Assembly: GCA_002841355.1 (NCBI GenBank)
Contig: PHFB01000001.1
Coordinates: forward strand, 370,191-434,190
DNA length: 64,000 nucleotides
DNA from: Actinobacteria bacterium HGW-Actinobacteria-1
GTDB lineage: Bacteria > Actinomycetota > Coriobacteriia > Anaerosomatales > Anaerosomataceae
Direction: 5' to 3'
The notes below the pieces were generated by a model. That model was given only the letters and a program-made list of their open reading frames with translations. It had not been told where the DNA came from and ran no database searches. Made by a program: the position numbers and the translations under genes. Each line of letters starts with the position of its first letter. Within the stretch, counting starts at the first letter, position 1. Shown piece after piece: positions 1 to 7,801 of this stretch.

Positions 1-151
1 CATCCACGTGTGCCGCCAGATTGAGCGTCGCGTACGGAGATGCGCTCACTCCGCCGGTACGTTCGGTGAAGCCCACCACGATCCCGGAGGCTGCTCGAAG
101 TGCAGCATCCGTGTGACATATGACGCCATCTGTTTCGATGCGTGCGAGCAT
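1..151 (-). CDS. pgeF: PgeF/YfiH-like laccase-domain protein, N-terminal fragment cut by window edge
   Basis: Reading leftwards from an ATG at 151, an open frame of 50 codons runs off the left edge. The translation contains GFTERTGGVS followed by SPYATLNLAAHV, which matches the N-terminal signature of the YfiH/PgeF (DUF152) family, purine nucleoside-processing enzymes with a multicopper-oxidase-like fold. A GGGTG lies about 6 bases upstream of the ATG. In many actinobacteria this gene directly follows ftsZ; here it is in the same orientation but separated from ftsZ by a plus-strand gene. The catalytic His and Cys residues would lie beyond the window, so activity cannot be judged. The family call rests on the N-terminal pattern only. 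Confidence 0.72.
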   Translation of the reverse strand, partial: MLARIETDGVICHTDAALRAASGIVVGFTERTGGVSASPYATLNLAAHVD

Positions 152-296
152 GCGAGCACCCGTCTAAGCGGTATCTTCGGTAATCCCTGGCAATTCCGGT
201 GTGGAATGGGGCACACTAGTCACTGTAAGCGATACGTAAGACAAGTGTCGCTCAAGTGTTACTTCCCGGCTGCTCACCGAGAGGGGGTGACTGTAT

Positions 297-818
297 ATGA
301 AGCAGTCCTTCAAGTTTGCCGCCCCGCTCGCAGTGGGAGCCCTCACCTTAGCCACCGCCGTCCCCGCGTTCGCGCAGGACTATGGCAGCACTGCGGATGA
401 CGCCTTCGGCGTCGCGTTCTGCGGCATTTACGGATGCATCATCGCTTTCGGCATCGCGACTTTCGCCTTCTGGGTCTGGATGATGGTCGACGTGTTCCAG
501 CGCCAGGAGTACGAGTTCCCGAACTCGACTGGGAGCAGCAAGACGACGTGGTTGGTCATCATGCTGGTTTCGTGGTTGCTGAGCGCGTACTGGATCGCGG
601 CCATCGTCTACTACTTCATGGTCTTCAAGAAGATCAAGCGTGGAACGATGGGTGCACCCGCAGCTCCGGTAGGGTACGCTCCGCCTGTGCCACCTGGCGG
701 ATACGCGCCGGCACCTCCGGCATACCAGCCGCCTACGGCGCCTCCGGCGCCGCCCGCACCTCCGGTACCACCTGCACCGCCTGCGCCTCCTGCGCCGCCG
801 GCACCGCCAACGGAGTAG
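297..818 (+). CDS. Secreted/membrane protein with PLDc_N-like domain and proline-rich tail
   Basis: This 173-residue protein begins with a signal-type segment ending AFAQD around residue 27. Two membrane segments follow (about 42-64 and 81-105). The stretch between them, with WMMVDVFQR and then KTTWLVIMLVSW, resembles the PLDc_N family (phospholipase D-nuclease N-terminal, short membrane proteins of unknown role). From about residue 118 the tail is almost only Pro, Ala, Gly and Tyr, with repeated APP units. The ATG follows a strong GAGAGGGGGTGA. The gene stands alone on the plus strand between ftsZ and the pgeF-like gene, with two hairpins after it. The function is unknown; a cell-surface or division-site role is only suggested by location. 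Confidence 0.8.
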   Translation: MKQSFKFAAPLAVGALTLATAVPAFAQDYGSTADDAFGVAFCGIYGCIIAFGIATFAFWVWMMVDVFQRQEYEFPNSTGSSKTTWLVIMLVSWLLSAYWIAAIVYYFMVFKKIKRGTMGAPAAPVGYAPPVPPGGYAPAPPAYQPPTAPPAPPAPPVPPAPPAPPAPPAPPTE

Positions 819-835
819 TCAAGGTCGCACACAAG

Positions 836-870
836 GAGACCCCGCCCCTTTCGGGAGGCGGGGTCTCTCG
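836..870 (+). terminator. Rho-independent terminator after the PLDc_N-like gene
   Basis: An 11-bp perfect stem (GAGACCCCGCC at 836-846 with GGCGGGGTCTC at 857-867) lies 18 bases after the stop codon. The T-run after it is weak. It can form on either strand. Confidence 0.75.
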
Positions 871-892
871 CTTTCGCACTTCAGGAATGCCG

Positions 893-941
893 AAGGCCGC
901 GCTCCGGCGAGTCCCCATGCCTCGACGGAACGCGGCCTTTT
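893..941 (+). terminator. Second hairpin terminator between convergent genes
   Basis: AAGGCCGCGCTCCG (893-906) pairs with CGGAACGCGGCCTT (926-939) with one mismatch, and four T follow on the plus strand. It ends 18 bases before the ftsZ stop codon, so it separates the plus-strand gene from convergent ftsZ and may also stop ftsZ transcription. Confidence 0.7.
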
Positions 942-958
942 GACCGAGCCAAGGACCG

Positions 959-2038
959 CTAGCGGCGCCTCAGGAATTCCGGTACGTCGAACTCGTCTTC
1001 CTTGAGTGGTTCGAAGGTCGGGATGCGCGGCGCGTTGTCTTCCTCGGCTGAGATCGCCGATTCGAACTCCATCGTCTCCTGCTTGCGCTTTGCGCCGAAC
1101 CCGGTTGCGATAACCGTCACACGAATCTGATCCATAAGGCTGTCGTCGATGACGGCACCGAAGATGATGTTCGCTTCGGGGTGTGCCGCGGCCGCAACAA
1201 CCTCGGCGGCTTCATTCACCTCGAACAGTCCCAGGTCGCTTCCGCCCGAGATACTGAGAAGGACACCCTGTGCACCCTCGATGCTGCTCTCGAGCAGCGG
1301 GCTGGAGATGGCTGCCTTGGCTGCTTCGTGCGCCCGATTGTCACCGGCGGCGATGCCGATGCCCATGAGCGCGGAACCAGCGTCTTGCATGACGGTGCGT
1401 ACGTCCGCGAAGTCGAGGTTGATGAGCCCTGGAACGGTGATCAGGTCGGTGATTCCCTGCGTGCCCTGCCGGAGAACGTCGTCCGCGATCCTGAACGCAT
1501 CGAGGATCGAGGTCTTCTTCTCGGCAACCTGCAGTAGGCGGTCGTTCGGGATGATGATGAGCGTGTCGACTACCTCGCGAAGGCGCTTGATGCCCTCTTC
1601 GGCCTGGAGTGCGCGCTTGCGACCCTCGAAGGCGAACGGCCGAGTAACGACTGCCACCGTGAGGGCGCCTATCTCTTCTTTGGCAATCTGTGCGATCACC
1701 GGCGCGGCCCCGGTACCGGTTCCGCCACCTTCACCCGCAGTGATGAAGACCATGTCGGCGCCCTGGAGCGCCTCTTTGATCTCCGCCCGATTCTCCTCTG
1801 CAGCCTGGAAGCCCACATCGGGATCGGCCCCGGCGCCTAGACCCTTGGTAAGACCCACGCCGACGTGGACCTTGTAGTCAGCGTCGGACATAAGCAGCGC
1901 CTGCGCGTCGGTGTTCACCGCAATGAATTCGACACCTTTGACCCCGGCTTCGACCATACGGTTGACGGCGTTCGTGCCGCCGCCACCGATGCCGACGACC
2001 TTGATGACCGCCAGGTAATTGGCCCCCGTCTCCAACAT
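959..2038 (-). CDS. ftsZ: Cell division protein FtsZ
   Basis: FtsZ is the tubulin-like GTPase that polymerises at midcell and recruits the division machinery. The 359-residue protein has the GGGTGTG nucleotide-binding signature at 104-110, the N-terminal VGIGGGG loop (about 15-21) and the NLDFADV synergy-loop region near 207-213. The last residues, [11 protein letters not shown], match the conserved C-terminal peptide that binds partners such as SepF. The ATG follows CAGGAGGA at a good distance. It is the last gene of the dcw cluster, 189 bases after ftsQ, and that gap contains possible promoters. No ftsA lies before it, as is normal in actinobacteria. The length is slightly short because the linker before the tail is brief. 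Confidence 0.98.
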   Translation of the reverse strand: MLETGANYLAVIKVVGIGGGGTNAVNRMVEAGVKGVEFIAVNTDAQALLMSDADYKVHVGVGLTKGLGAGADPDVGFQAAEENRAEIKEALQGADMVFITAGEGGGTGTGAAPVIAQIAKEEIGALTVAVVTRPFAFEGRKRALQAEEGIKRLREVVDTLIIIPNDRLLQVAEKKTSILDAFRIADDVLRQGTQGITDLITVPGLINLDFADVRTVMQDAGSALMGIGIAAGDNRAHEAAKAAISSPLLESSIEGAQGVLLSISGGSDLGLFEVNEAAEVVAAAAHPEANIIFGAVIDDSLMDQIRVTVIATGFGAKRKQETMEFESAISAEEDNAPRIPTFEPLKEDEFDVPEFLRRR

Positions 2039-2127
2039 CGCACGTCCTCCTGCTGTAGCTTGGCTGCTGTAGTATAACCCTCAAGTAGATGTATATGGTG
2101 CTCAAGCAAACGTCAATCTTTGCATGA

Positions 2128-2156
2128 ACTCTACCCTAGACGCAAGACGTATGCAA
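2128..2156 (-). promoter_or_regulatory. Possible ftsZ promoter in the ftsQ-ftsZ gap
   Basis: On the minus strand TTGCAT (2156-2151), a 17-base spacer and TAGAGT (2133-2128) form a sigma-70-like pair close to the pair before mraZ (TTGCAA-17-TAGAGT). A second possible -35, TTGACG, lies at 2116-2111 with TATAC-like sequences about 15-17 bases further on. The 189-base gap between ftsQ and ftsZ, in an otherwise overlapping operon, supports separate ftsZ transcription. Confidence 0.4.
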
Positions 2157-2227
2157 CATTTTCTTGACTCCGAGCTTTAGACCAGCGGGAATGCTCCATG
2201 CAGATACATGGATACGCCCGGGTTCAG

Positions 2228-3220
2228 CTACTCGCCGAGTCCTCGGATGATCGCTGCATCGGTTGAGCGCACGTCAATCGTGACAACGCTGCCAGACTTC
2301 TCGCGCATAACGGTCAACACGATAGCGTCCTTCTTCGCGAGATCGATTGCCTCCCCGATCACGATCTCTATGTTGTCCGTCGTCAGCAACATCGTCTCAT
2401 CGATACTTGGTGCGCTCACGGCACGAACCTTCTGGCGCAGTTCGGCGCTGATGCCCGACAGCACGTCGAGTGCGTTGCGAAGCACCTCTGATGTCGATGC
2501 TCTCCCCGCCTTGAGGTCCAGGCCGGGGATGTCACGGATGGTCGGGAGCGTGGTCGTCTCTTCGAGCGACTGCTCTCCGAGAACCATCCCAGACGAGTCC
2601 ACCACCCAGAACGTCTCGCCGGTATCCACGACCGCTATGGGCTTGCGTTCCACCACCCTGATCCGCAAGGTGTTCGGGAAGTCCCGGGTCACCTGAGCGT
2701 CGGCGATCCAGGCATAGTCAAGCAGTCGCTGCTTGATCTCCCTTGCGGGAAAGCGCAGCAACGTCGCACCCTGCGGCACGGCGGCACGCGAGCGTATCGC
2801 GTCGACCGTGAGTCGCTCGGCTCCGATCACATCTACAGTGCGTATCTCGAAGAGCTGGGAGCGGTACAGCGCTGTCGCTCCGGCGAGCACTCCCACGAGG
2901 ATCGCAGCGATCAATGCGATGCGAATCTGTCGTTTGCGCCTGGCTTCCGCTGCACGTCGCTCGCGCTCGTCACGCTTGCCGCGCGCGACTTGGACACCGG
3001 CACCCGTGCGTGGTGCCTCGACCTCGAAGGACCGTGGTCGAACTCGGTTTGAGGTAGGCCGAACTGACGCGCCTTGTGCGCGGTGTGTAGAGTCAACCTT
3101 TGGTTGAGGCACAGGTTGCTCGCTCAGCTTTCTGCTTCGCGAGCCGGTCCCGACATGGACCTTCCTACGGTTCTCAGAACTCCCCGAGGAACCGAACCTC
3201 CGTTTGGAGCTCGATGCCAT
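2228..3220 (-). CDS. ftsQ: Cell division protein FtsQ (POTRA domain)
   Basis: FtsQ/DivIB is a bitopic division protein that joins FtsL and FtsB-type partners and regulates septal peptidoglycan synthesis. The 330-residue protein has a long, strongly basic cytoplasmic region (about 1-97), one membrane segment (about 98-120), then a POTRA domain starting FEIRTVDVIGAERL and a C-terminal beta region. The basic N-terminus is much longer than in E. coli FtsQ, as often seen in actinobacteria. The start overlaps the end of murB by 47 bases; AGGGAT precedes the ATG by four bases. Confidence 0.93.
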   Translation of the reverse strand: MASSSKRRFGSSGSSENRRKVHVGTGSRSRKLSEQPVPQPKVDSTHRAQGASVRPTSNRVRPRSFEVEAPRTGAGVQVARGKRDERERRAAEARRKRQIRIALIAAILVGVLAGATALYRSQLFEIRTVDVIGAERLTVDAIRSRAAVPQGATLLRFPAREIKQRLLDYAWIADAQVTRDFPNTLRIRVVERKPIAVVDTGETFWVVDSSGMVLGEQSLEETTTLPTIRDIPGLDLKAGRASTSEVLRNALDVLSGISAELRQKVRAVSAPSIDETMLLTTDNIEIVIGEAIDLAKKDAIVLTVMREKSGSVVTIDVRSTDAAIIRGLGE

Positions 3221-4082
3221 ACCGATCCCTCACACTCGTCCTTGCCTTGTTCACGATTCCCAGCACATCCGCGGCCGTCGCTCCCCCATCGTTGACGATG
3301 AAGTTGGCATGCACGTCGGAGATTCGAGCTCCCCCCAGTGCAGTGCCCTTCAGTCCAACGCTTTCAATGAGCCGACCCGCCGAATCACCTTCGGGGTTGA
3401 CGAAGACGCTTCCCGCGCTCGCGGCACCCATCGGCTGCGTCTGCTTCCGCCGAGTCAGACTACGTTCCATCTCGGCTCTGATCCTTGCCGGGTCCGACGG
3501 CGTCAGCCGAAGCTCACCCTCGACGATGATACCGCGCCCGGGTAGACCGCTCGACCGATAGCCCCACTCGATATCGTTGCCACGCAGCCGGATGAGACCC
3601 TGACCCGGGACGTACAGCGTCACCGACTCGGTCACCGAGCCGATCCACGCGTCTCGCGAACCAGCATTCATCGCCAGAGCGCCACCAAGGGTCCCTGGCA
3701 CGCCAACGGCGAACTCCAGCCCGGCCAGCCCTTTCGAGAATGCGTCCTGCACGAGATACGCGAGGATACACGCAGCGCCCGCACGGATGTACTCGCCCTC
3801 GCACACGTGCTTCTTGAACTGCTTTCCAAGGACGAGCACTGCCCCGCGATACCCGCTGTCAGACACGAGAAGATTGGTGCCCTTGCCCGCGACCACGAAT
3901 GGAATCTGCTCGGCGGCAAGGATGTCGAGTGTGTCGGAAAGCGCAGTGACGCTGTCGCACACGATGAAGAGATCGGCGGGTCCGCCGATGTGAAACGACG
4001 TGTGACGTGCCATCGGCTCGTCGCGGTGCACGTCGGTGCCGTCGATTGCGCGAAGCGCATCGTATGCAGCACCTACCGACAC
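3174..4082 (-). CDS. murB: UDP-N-acetylenolpyruvoylglucosamine reductase MurB
   Basis: MurB reduces UDP-GlcNAc-enolpyruvate to UDP-MurNAc using NADPH and FAD in the cytoplasm. The 302 residues show the FAD-binding region (HTSFHIGGPADL near 27-38, VAGKGTNLLVSD near 63-74), GVPGTLGGALAMNAG near 128-142, YRSSGLP, and the catalytic GSVFVNPEGDSAGRLIE region. The domain layout fits type II MurB. The GTG start overlaps the murC stop by 10 bases, with GGAG eight bases upstream, indicating translational coupling. Confidence 0.96.
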   Translation of the reverse strand: MSVGAAYDALRAIDGTDVHRDEPMARHTSFHIGGPADLFIVCDSVTALSDTLDILAAEQIPFVVAGKGTNLLVSDSGYRGAVLVLGKQFKKHVCEGEYIRAGAACILAYLVQDAFSKGLAGLEFAVGVPGTLGGALAMNAGSRDAWIGSVTESVTLYVPGQGLIRLRGNDIEWGYRSSGLPGRGIIVEGELRLTPSDPARIRAEMERSLTRRKQTQPMGAASAGSVFVNPEGDSAGRLIESVGLKGTALGGARISDVHANFIVNDGGATAADVLGIVNKARTSVRDRYGIELQTEVRFLGEF

Positions 4083-5473
4083 GACACAGGCTCCGCTTCG
4101 AAGCGGTTCTCAAGCTCACGTACGAGCTCACCGGCCATGGCGGTAACGTCGCCAGCGCCCATCGTCATGACCAGGTCACCACGGCGGACGCGACTGCCGA
4201 GATAGCCACACACGTCAGCCCGGTGCGGGAAGTACGCGGCTGCGGCGTGGGGTGCGACATCGAGCAGCGCGTCCAGGATGGTCTTGCCGCTGACACCGGG
4301 AATCGGCGCCTCACCCGCGCTGTAGACATCCATGAGCACCACATGATCCGCGTCGGGGAATGCGGCTCCGAAGTCATCGCCGAGCGCGGCTGTGCGGCTG
4401 TAGCGATGCGGCTGGAACACGACCCATACTCGCTCGAAGCCCGCGGCTTTCGCAGCGGCAAGGGTGGCCCGGACCTCTGTCGGGTGGTGCGCATAGTCGT
4501 CGACGACGCTCACGCCGCCGACCTCCCCGACCTTCTCGAAACGGCGGTGGACACCGGTGAAGCCGGCAAGCGGTGCTACCGCGCCAGATACGTCAAGACC
4601 GAGCGCCCAGATCGCGCCAAGCACACCGGTCGCGTTCACCACCATGTGGATTCCGGGAACGCCGATCTGCGCGTCAAAATGCTGGCCGTCCGGGAATCGA
4701 ACGGAGAAGGTATGCCCGATTCCTTCCGCGCGCAGCCCCGTGCACCGCACCTCGGCATCATCGGCAAGGCCGTACGTGACGACGCGACCGTTGACGTGTT
4801 CTCGCGCGAGAGCTGGCAGACGCGCATCATCCGCACACACGACCGCGATGCCGCCCTCCCTCACGTTGCCAAGGAACTCCCCGAACGTGGCCACGACTTC
4901 GTCGATGCCCGAATAGTGGTCGAGATGGTCGGCCTCGATGTTGGTCACGAGTGCCAGGTAGGGATCGAGGAACAGGAAGGAGCCGTCGCTCTCGTCGGCC
5001 TCGACCACGTAGTAGTCGCCCTTGCCACACCTGGCGTTCGCGCCCATATCGTTGAGCTCGCCACCGATCAGAAAGGTGGGATCGAGCCCCATGCCCGCGA
5101 TTGTCGTGGCAAGCATCGAACTCGTGGTCGTCTTGCCATGCGTGCCGGCTACCGCCAACGTCTTGCTATCGCGTCCGACGTGCGCGAGCATCTTAGCCCG
5201 CGGCCAGACGTCGATGCCACGCCGCCGGGCCTCGGCGAGCTCCGGATTGGTCTCGGGGATCGCCGAGGAGACGACGACTATCTCCGGATCGCCCAGGTTC
5301 TCCGCGGCATGACCGATGGTGACCTGCATGCCTGACGTTGCGAGCGAACGAGCGTACCGAGAGTCCTTCATATCGGAACCCGTTACAAGGATGCCGCGGT
5401 CATGAAGCACGCGAGCGATACCGCTCATGCCGGCGCCACCGACCCCGATGAAGTGGGCGTACACAGTACTCAC
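4073..5473 (-). CDS. murC: UDP-N-acetylmuramate--L-alanine ligase MurC
   Basis: MurC adds L-alanine to UDP-MurNAc using ATP, the first peptide step of lipid II synthesis. The 466-residue protein has the N-terminal Rossmann motif FIGVGGAGMSGIA (8-20), the ATP loop GTHGKTTT (110-117), EADESDGSF, and the HHPTE segment of the central domain. Size and motif order are standard. The GTG start shares GTGA with the murG stop, and GGGAG lies just upstream. Confidence 0.97.
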   Translation of the reverse strand: MSTVYAHFIGVGGAGMSGIARVLHDRGILVTGSDMKDSRYARSLATSGMQVTIGHAAENLGDPEIVVVSSAIPETNPELAEARRRGIDVWPRAKMLAHVGRDSKTLAVAGTHGKTTTSSMLATTIAGMGLDPTFLIGGELNDMGANARCGKGDYYVVEADESDGSFLFLDPYLALVTNIEADHLDHYSGIDEVVATFGEFLGNVREGGIAVVCADDARLPALAREHVNGRVVTYGLADDAEVRCTGLRAEGIGHTFSVRFPDGQHFDAQIGVPGIHMVVNATGVLGAIWALGLDVSGAVAPLAGFTGVHRRFEKVGEVGGVSVVDDYAHHPTEVRATLAAAKAAGFERVWVVFQPHRYSRTAALGDDFGAAFPDADHVVLMDVYSAGEAPIPGVSGKTILDALLDVAPHAAAAYFPHRADVCGYLGSRVRRGDLVMTMGAGDVTAMAGELVRELENRFEAEPVSCR

Positions 5474-6594
5474 GAGTGCTCCCTGCTACCGTCGAGCGCA
5501 GCTGCGCTTCTGATCAGATCTACCACACGTGCTCCAGCATCACGGCGTCCCAGTGACGCGGATGCCTGTGCCATCGTCTCACGCTTCACCGGGTCGCGCA
5601 CGAGACCCACAATCGCGCTCTCGAGCGCGTCACCGTCGAGTTGATCATCCGGCACCACAATGGCTGCCCCGCCGGCGGAAACCGCACGCGCATTCAGCGT
5701 CTGGTGGTCGTCTGTAGCGTACGGATACGGCACGAGCACCGCAGCTCGGCCGATCGCTGTGATCTCCGCGATGGAGGTCGCGCCGGCTCGCGCGACAACA
5801 ACGTCGGCCGCGGCGATCGCCTCTCCCATCGCCGAGATGTACTCGTGCATCCGATACGTCCGCGACGGGTCCTCGAGCGCGGCTGACATCACCTCGGCCA
5901 CCGAAGCGGCGTCAATCGTACCGGTGACGTGCACCACCTGCAACCCGGTCAGAGACGAGAGTCTCGGCCACATCCGCGCGAGCGCCTCATTGAGATGACG
6001 CGCGCCCCTGCTCCCTCCGAAGACGAGGACGACCGTGGCGTCAGGGTCCAGGCTGAGGGCCTTGCGTCCCTCGGCTCTGTCGGCAGCAAGGATCTCCGCG
6101 CGAACCGGATTGCCGGTCAGCGTGGCCCTGTCAGCGCGCTTGAGGTGCTTCACCGAGTTCTCGTAGGTCACCCCCACCGCGCTCGCCCAACGCGACAGCA
6201 GCTTGTTGGCCAGACCGGGAACCGAGTTCTGCTCGTGCAGAACGAGTGGCGTGCGGGTGAGCACTGCAGCGATACCGATCGGCAGCGATACGTAGCCCCC
6301 GAAACCGACGACGACGTCAGGTCGATAGGAACGCAACAGTCGCCATGCGGACGCAACCGATGCGAGCACACGAAAGCCCGACGTGACCAACGTCAGCGGA
6401 TTGCCCCGATCGAATCCTCGTGACGAAACCGCACGGAACGCGACGCCCGCCTCGGGAACAAGGCGGGACTCGAGGCTGTCAGGTGTGCCGACGAACAGGA
6501 CGTCGTCATGCCCGTTTTCGACGAGCAGGCTTGCCACCGTCAATGCCGGATAGATGTGGCCGGCCGTCCCGCCGCCGCTCAGTAGAATCCGCAC
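5470..6594 (-). CDS. murG: Lipid II synthase glycosyltransferase MurG
   Basis: MurG transfers GlcNAc to lipid I on the inner face of the membrane, forming lipid II. The chosen GTG at 6594 places LLSGGGTAGHIYPAL right at the N-terminus, as in all MurG proteins, and has AGGGGGT about six bases upstream. A longer frame back to 6747 adds unrelated residues. The 374-residue protein carries VVGFGGY, LHEQNSVPGL and, in the C-terminal domain, GGSRGARHLN and the ARAGATSIAEI donor-binding region. Its start lies 89 bases inside the end of ftsW, an unusually long overlap. Confidence 0.95.
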   Translation of the reverse strand: MRILLSGGGTAGHIYPALTVASLLVENGHDDVLFVGTPDSLESRLVPEAGVAFRAVSSRGFDRGNPLTLVTSGFRVLASVASAWRLLRSYRPDVVVGFGGYVSLPIGIAAVLTRTPLVLHEQNSVPGLANKLLSRWASAVGVTYENSVKHLKRADRATLTGNPVRAEILAADRAEGRKALSLDPDATVVLVFGGSRGARHLNEALARMWPRLSSLTGLQVVHVTGTIDAASVAEVMSAALEDPSRTYRMHEYISAMGEAIAAADVVVARAGATSIAEITAIGRAAVLVPYPYATDDHQTLNARAVSAGGAAIVVPDDQLDGDALESAIVGLVRDPVKRETMAQASASLGRRDAGARVVDLIRSAAALDGSREHS

Positions 6595-7801
6595 GGTCTG
6601 ACCCCCTGGTCTGTGTTGGTTGCTGCGCACGCGAGCCCGATGTGGTCGCTCCGGCTCTTCCGGCCGAGGCACGCACACCGGTCGATCTCCTGGCAACCCC
6701 GAGGATGAGGCCGATGCACGCAAGTGTGAAGATGAGTGACGATCCACCGTAGCTCACCAATGGGAGCGGGATGCCGGTGATCGGCATGAGCCCGGTAACA
6801 GCCGCCATGTTCATTGCAGCCTGCGTGGCGATCATGGCAGTGAGGCCACCGGCGAGCAGCCGATCGAAGTTGTTCGCAGCCGAGAGCGCGATTCGAACGC
6901 CAGCGTACGCGAAGACCGCGAAGGCCACCACGATTGCTGTCGTGCCGAGCAAGCCCAGCTCCTCCCCTATGATGGCGAAGATGAAGTCCGTGTGAGCCGC
7001 CGGCAGGTAGAAGAACTTCTGCTTCGAGAGACCAAGACCGACGCCCGTGAGGCCACCTGAGCCGAACGCGTAGAGCGATTGGATTATCTGGAAGCCGTCA
7101 CCCTTCGGGTCCTTCCATGGGTCAAGGAACGCCAGGAAGCGAGAGAGCCGATATTCCTCGACCCAGATCATCAAGCCAACGAGCACAGCGCCGGTTCCCG
7201 CAGCCGAGACCAGCAGACGACCGCTGATGTCGCCGATCCACAGCAACAGGTACATCGACAACACGATGGACATCGTCGTGCCCATGTCAGGCTGAAGCAT
7301 CACCAGTGCCACCACCGGGACCAGCACGAACGCCAGCCGACCCGCAAGCTGTCGACCGTCGATCTCGTGACGCTTCCACTCCGCAAGCAGAACCGCGCCC
7401 GTAAGGATGCACCCCAGCTTCGCGAATTCCGAAGGCTGAATCGGGACGCCACCAATGAGAATCCAGCGCTGTGCACCCCACTTGCCGATACCCGCCACAA
7501 GAACAGCGATGAGTCCCAGGACCGAGCCACCCCAGATCAGCCAGCCGAGTCGTTCCGGGTCACGGAGAATCGCCGTGCCTCGAGCACTGTACCTGAGGTC
7601 CAACCTCGATCCAACAAACAGTGCGGCAAGACCAATGACCAGGAACACCAGCTGGCGCTTCAGATGGTATGCGCTGTCCGCATTGCGAACGTAGTCGGCG
7701 ACAGAAGATGCCGAGTAGATCATGAGAAGCCCGACCAGCACGAGGAAGAGCGTCGCACCCATGAACAGATACGCGGCGTTCTGCGACTTCGACCGCGTCA
7801 T
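6506..7801 (-). CDS. ftsW: SEDS peptidoglycan polymerase FtsW
   Basis: FtsW is the membrane glycosyltransferase that polymerises lipid II at the septum together with a class B penicillin-binding protein. The 431 residues contain about ten membrane segments and the SEDS signatures WGAQRWI, QPSEFAKL, LQPDMGTT and PLPLVSYGGSS. The position between murD and murG supports FtsW rather than RodA. The last ~65 residues form a basic, low-complexity cytoplasmic tail (Arg, Gly, Thr, Ser) whose last 89 bases overlap the start of murG. The ATG shares ATGA with the murD stop. Confidence 0.95.
   Translation of the reverse strand: MTRSKSQNAAYLFMGATLFLVLVGLLMIYSASSVADYVRNADSAYHLKRQLVFLVIGLAALFVGSRLDLRYSARGTAILRDPERLGWLIWGGSVLGLIAVLVAGIGKWGAQRWILIGGVPIQPSEFAKLGCILTGAVLLAEWKRHEIDGRQLAGRLAFVLVPVVALVMLQPDMGTTMSIVLSMYLLLWIGDISGRLLVSAAGTGAVLVGLMIWVEEYRLSRFLAFLDPWKDPKGDGFQIIQSLYAFGSGGLTGVGLGLSKQKFFYLPAAHTDFIFAIIGEELGLLGTTAIVVAFAVFAYAGVRIALSAANNFDRLLAGGLTAMIATQAAMNMAAVTGLMPITGIPLPLVSYGGSSLIFTLACIGLILGVARRSTGVRASAGRAGATTSGSRAQQPTQTRGSDRADSTERRRDGRPHLSGIDGGKPARRKRA

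Noticed and set aside
8..400. A 130-residue plus-strand frame at the left edge
   Set aside because: It runs antisense to the PgeF-like N-terminus, overlaps the PLDc_N-like start in another frame, and has no ribosome site or family features.
2195..2212. TCCATG/CATGGA inverted repeat after ftsQ as a terminator
   Set aside because: The stem is only six bases with no U-tract, too weak to support a terminator.
4007..5335. A long 442-residue plus-strand frame opposite murC
   Set aside because: It is an antisense shadow of murC caused by high GC; the murC motifs are complete, and the shadow has no ribosome site or recognisable domain.
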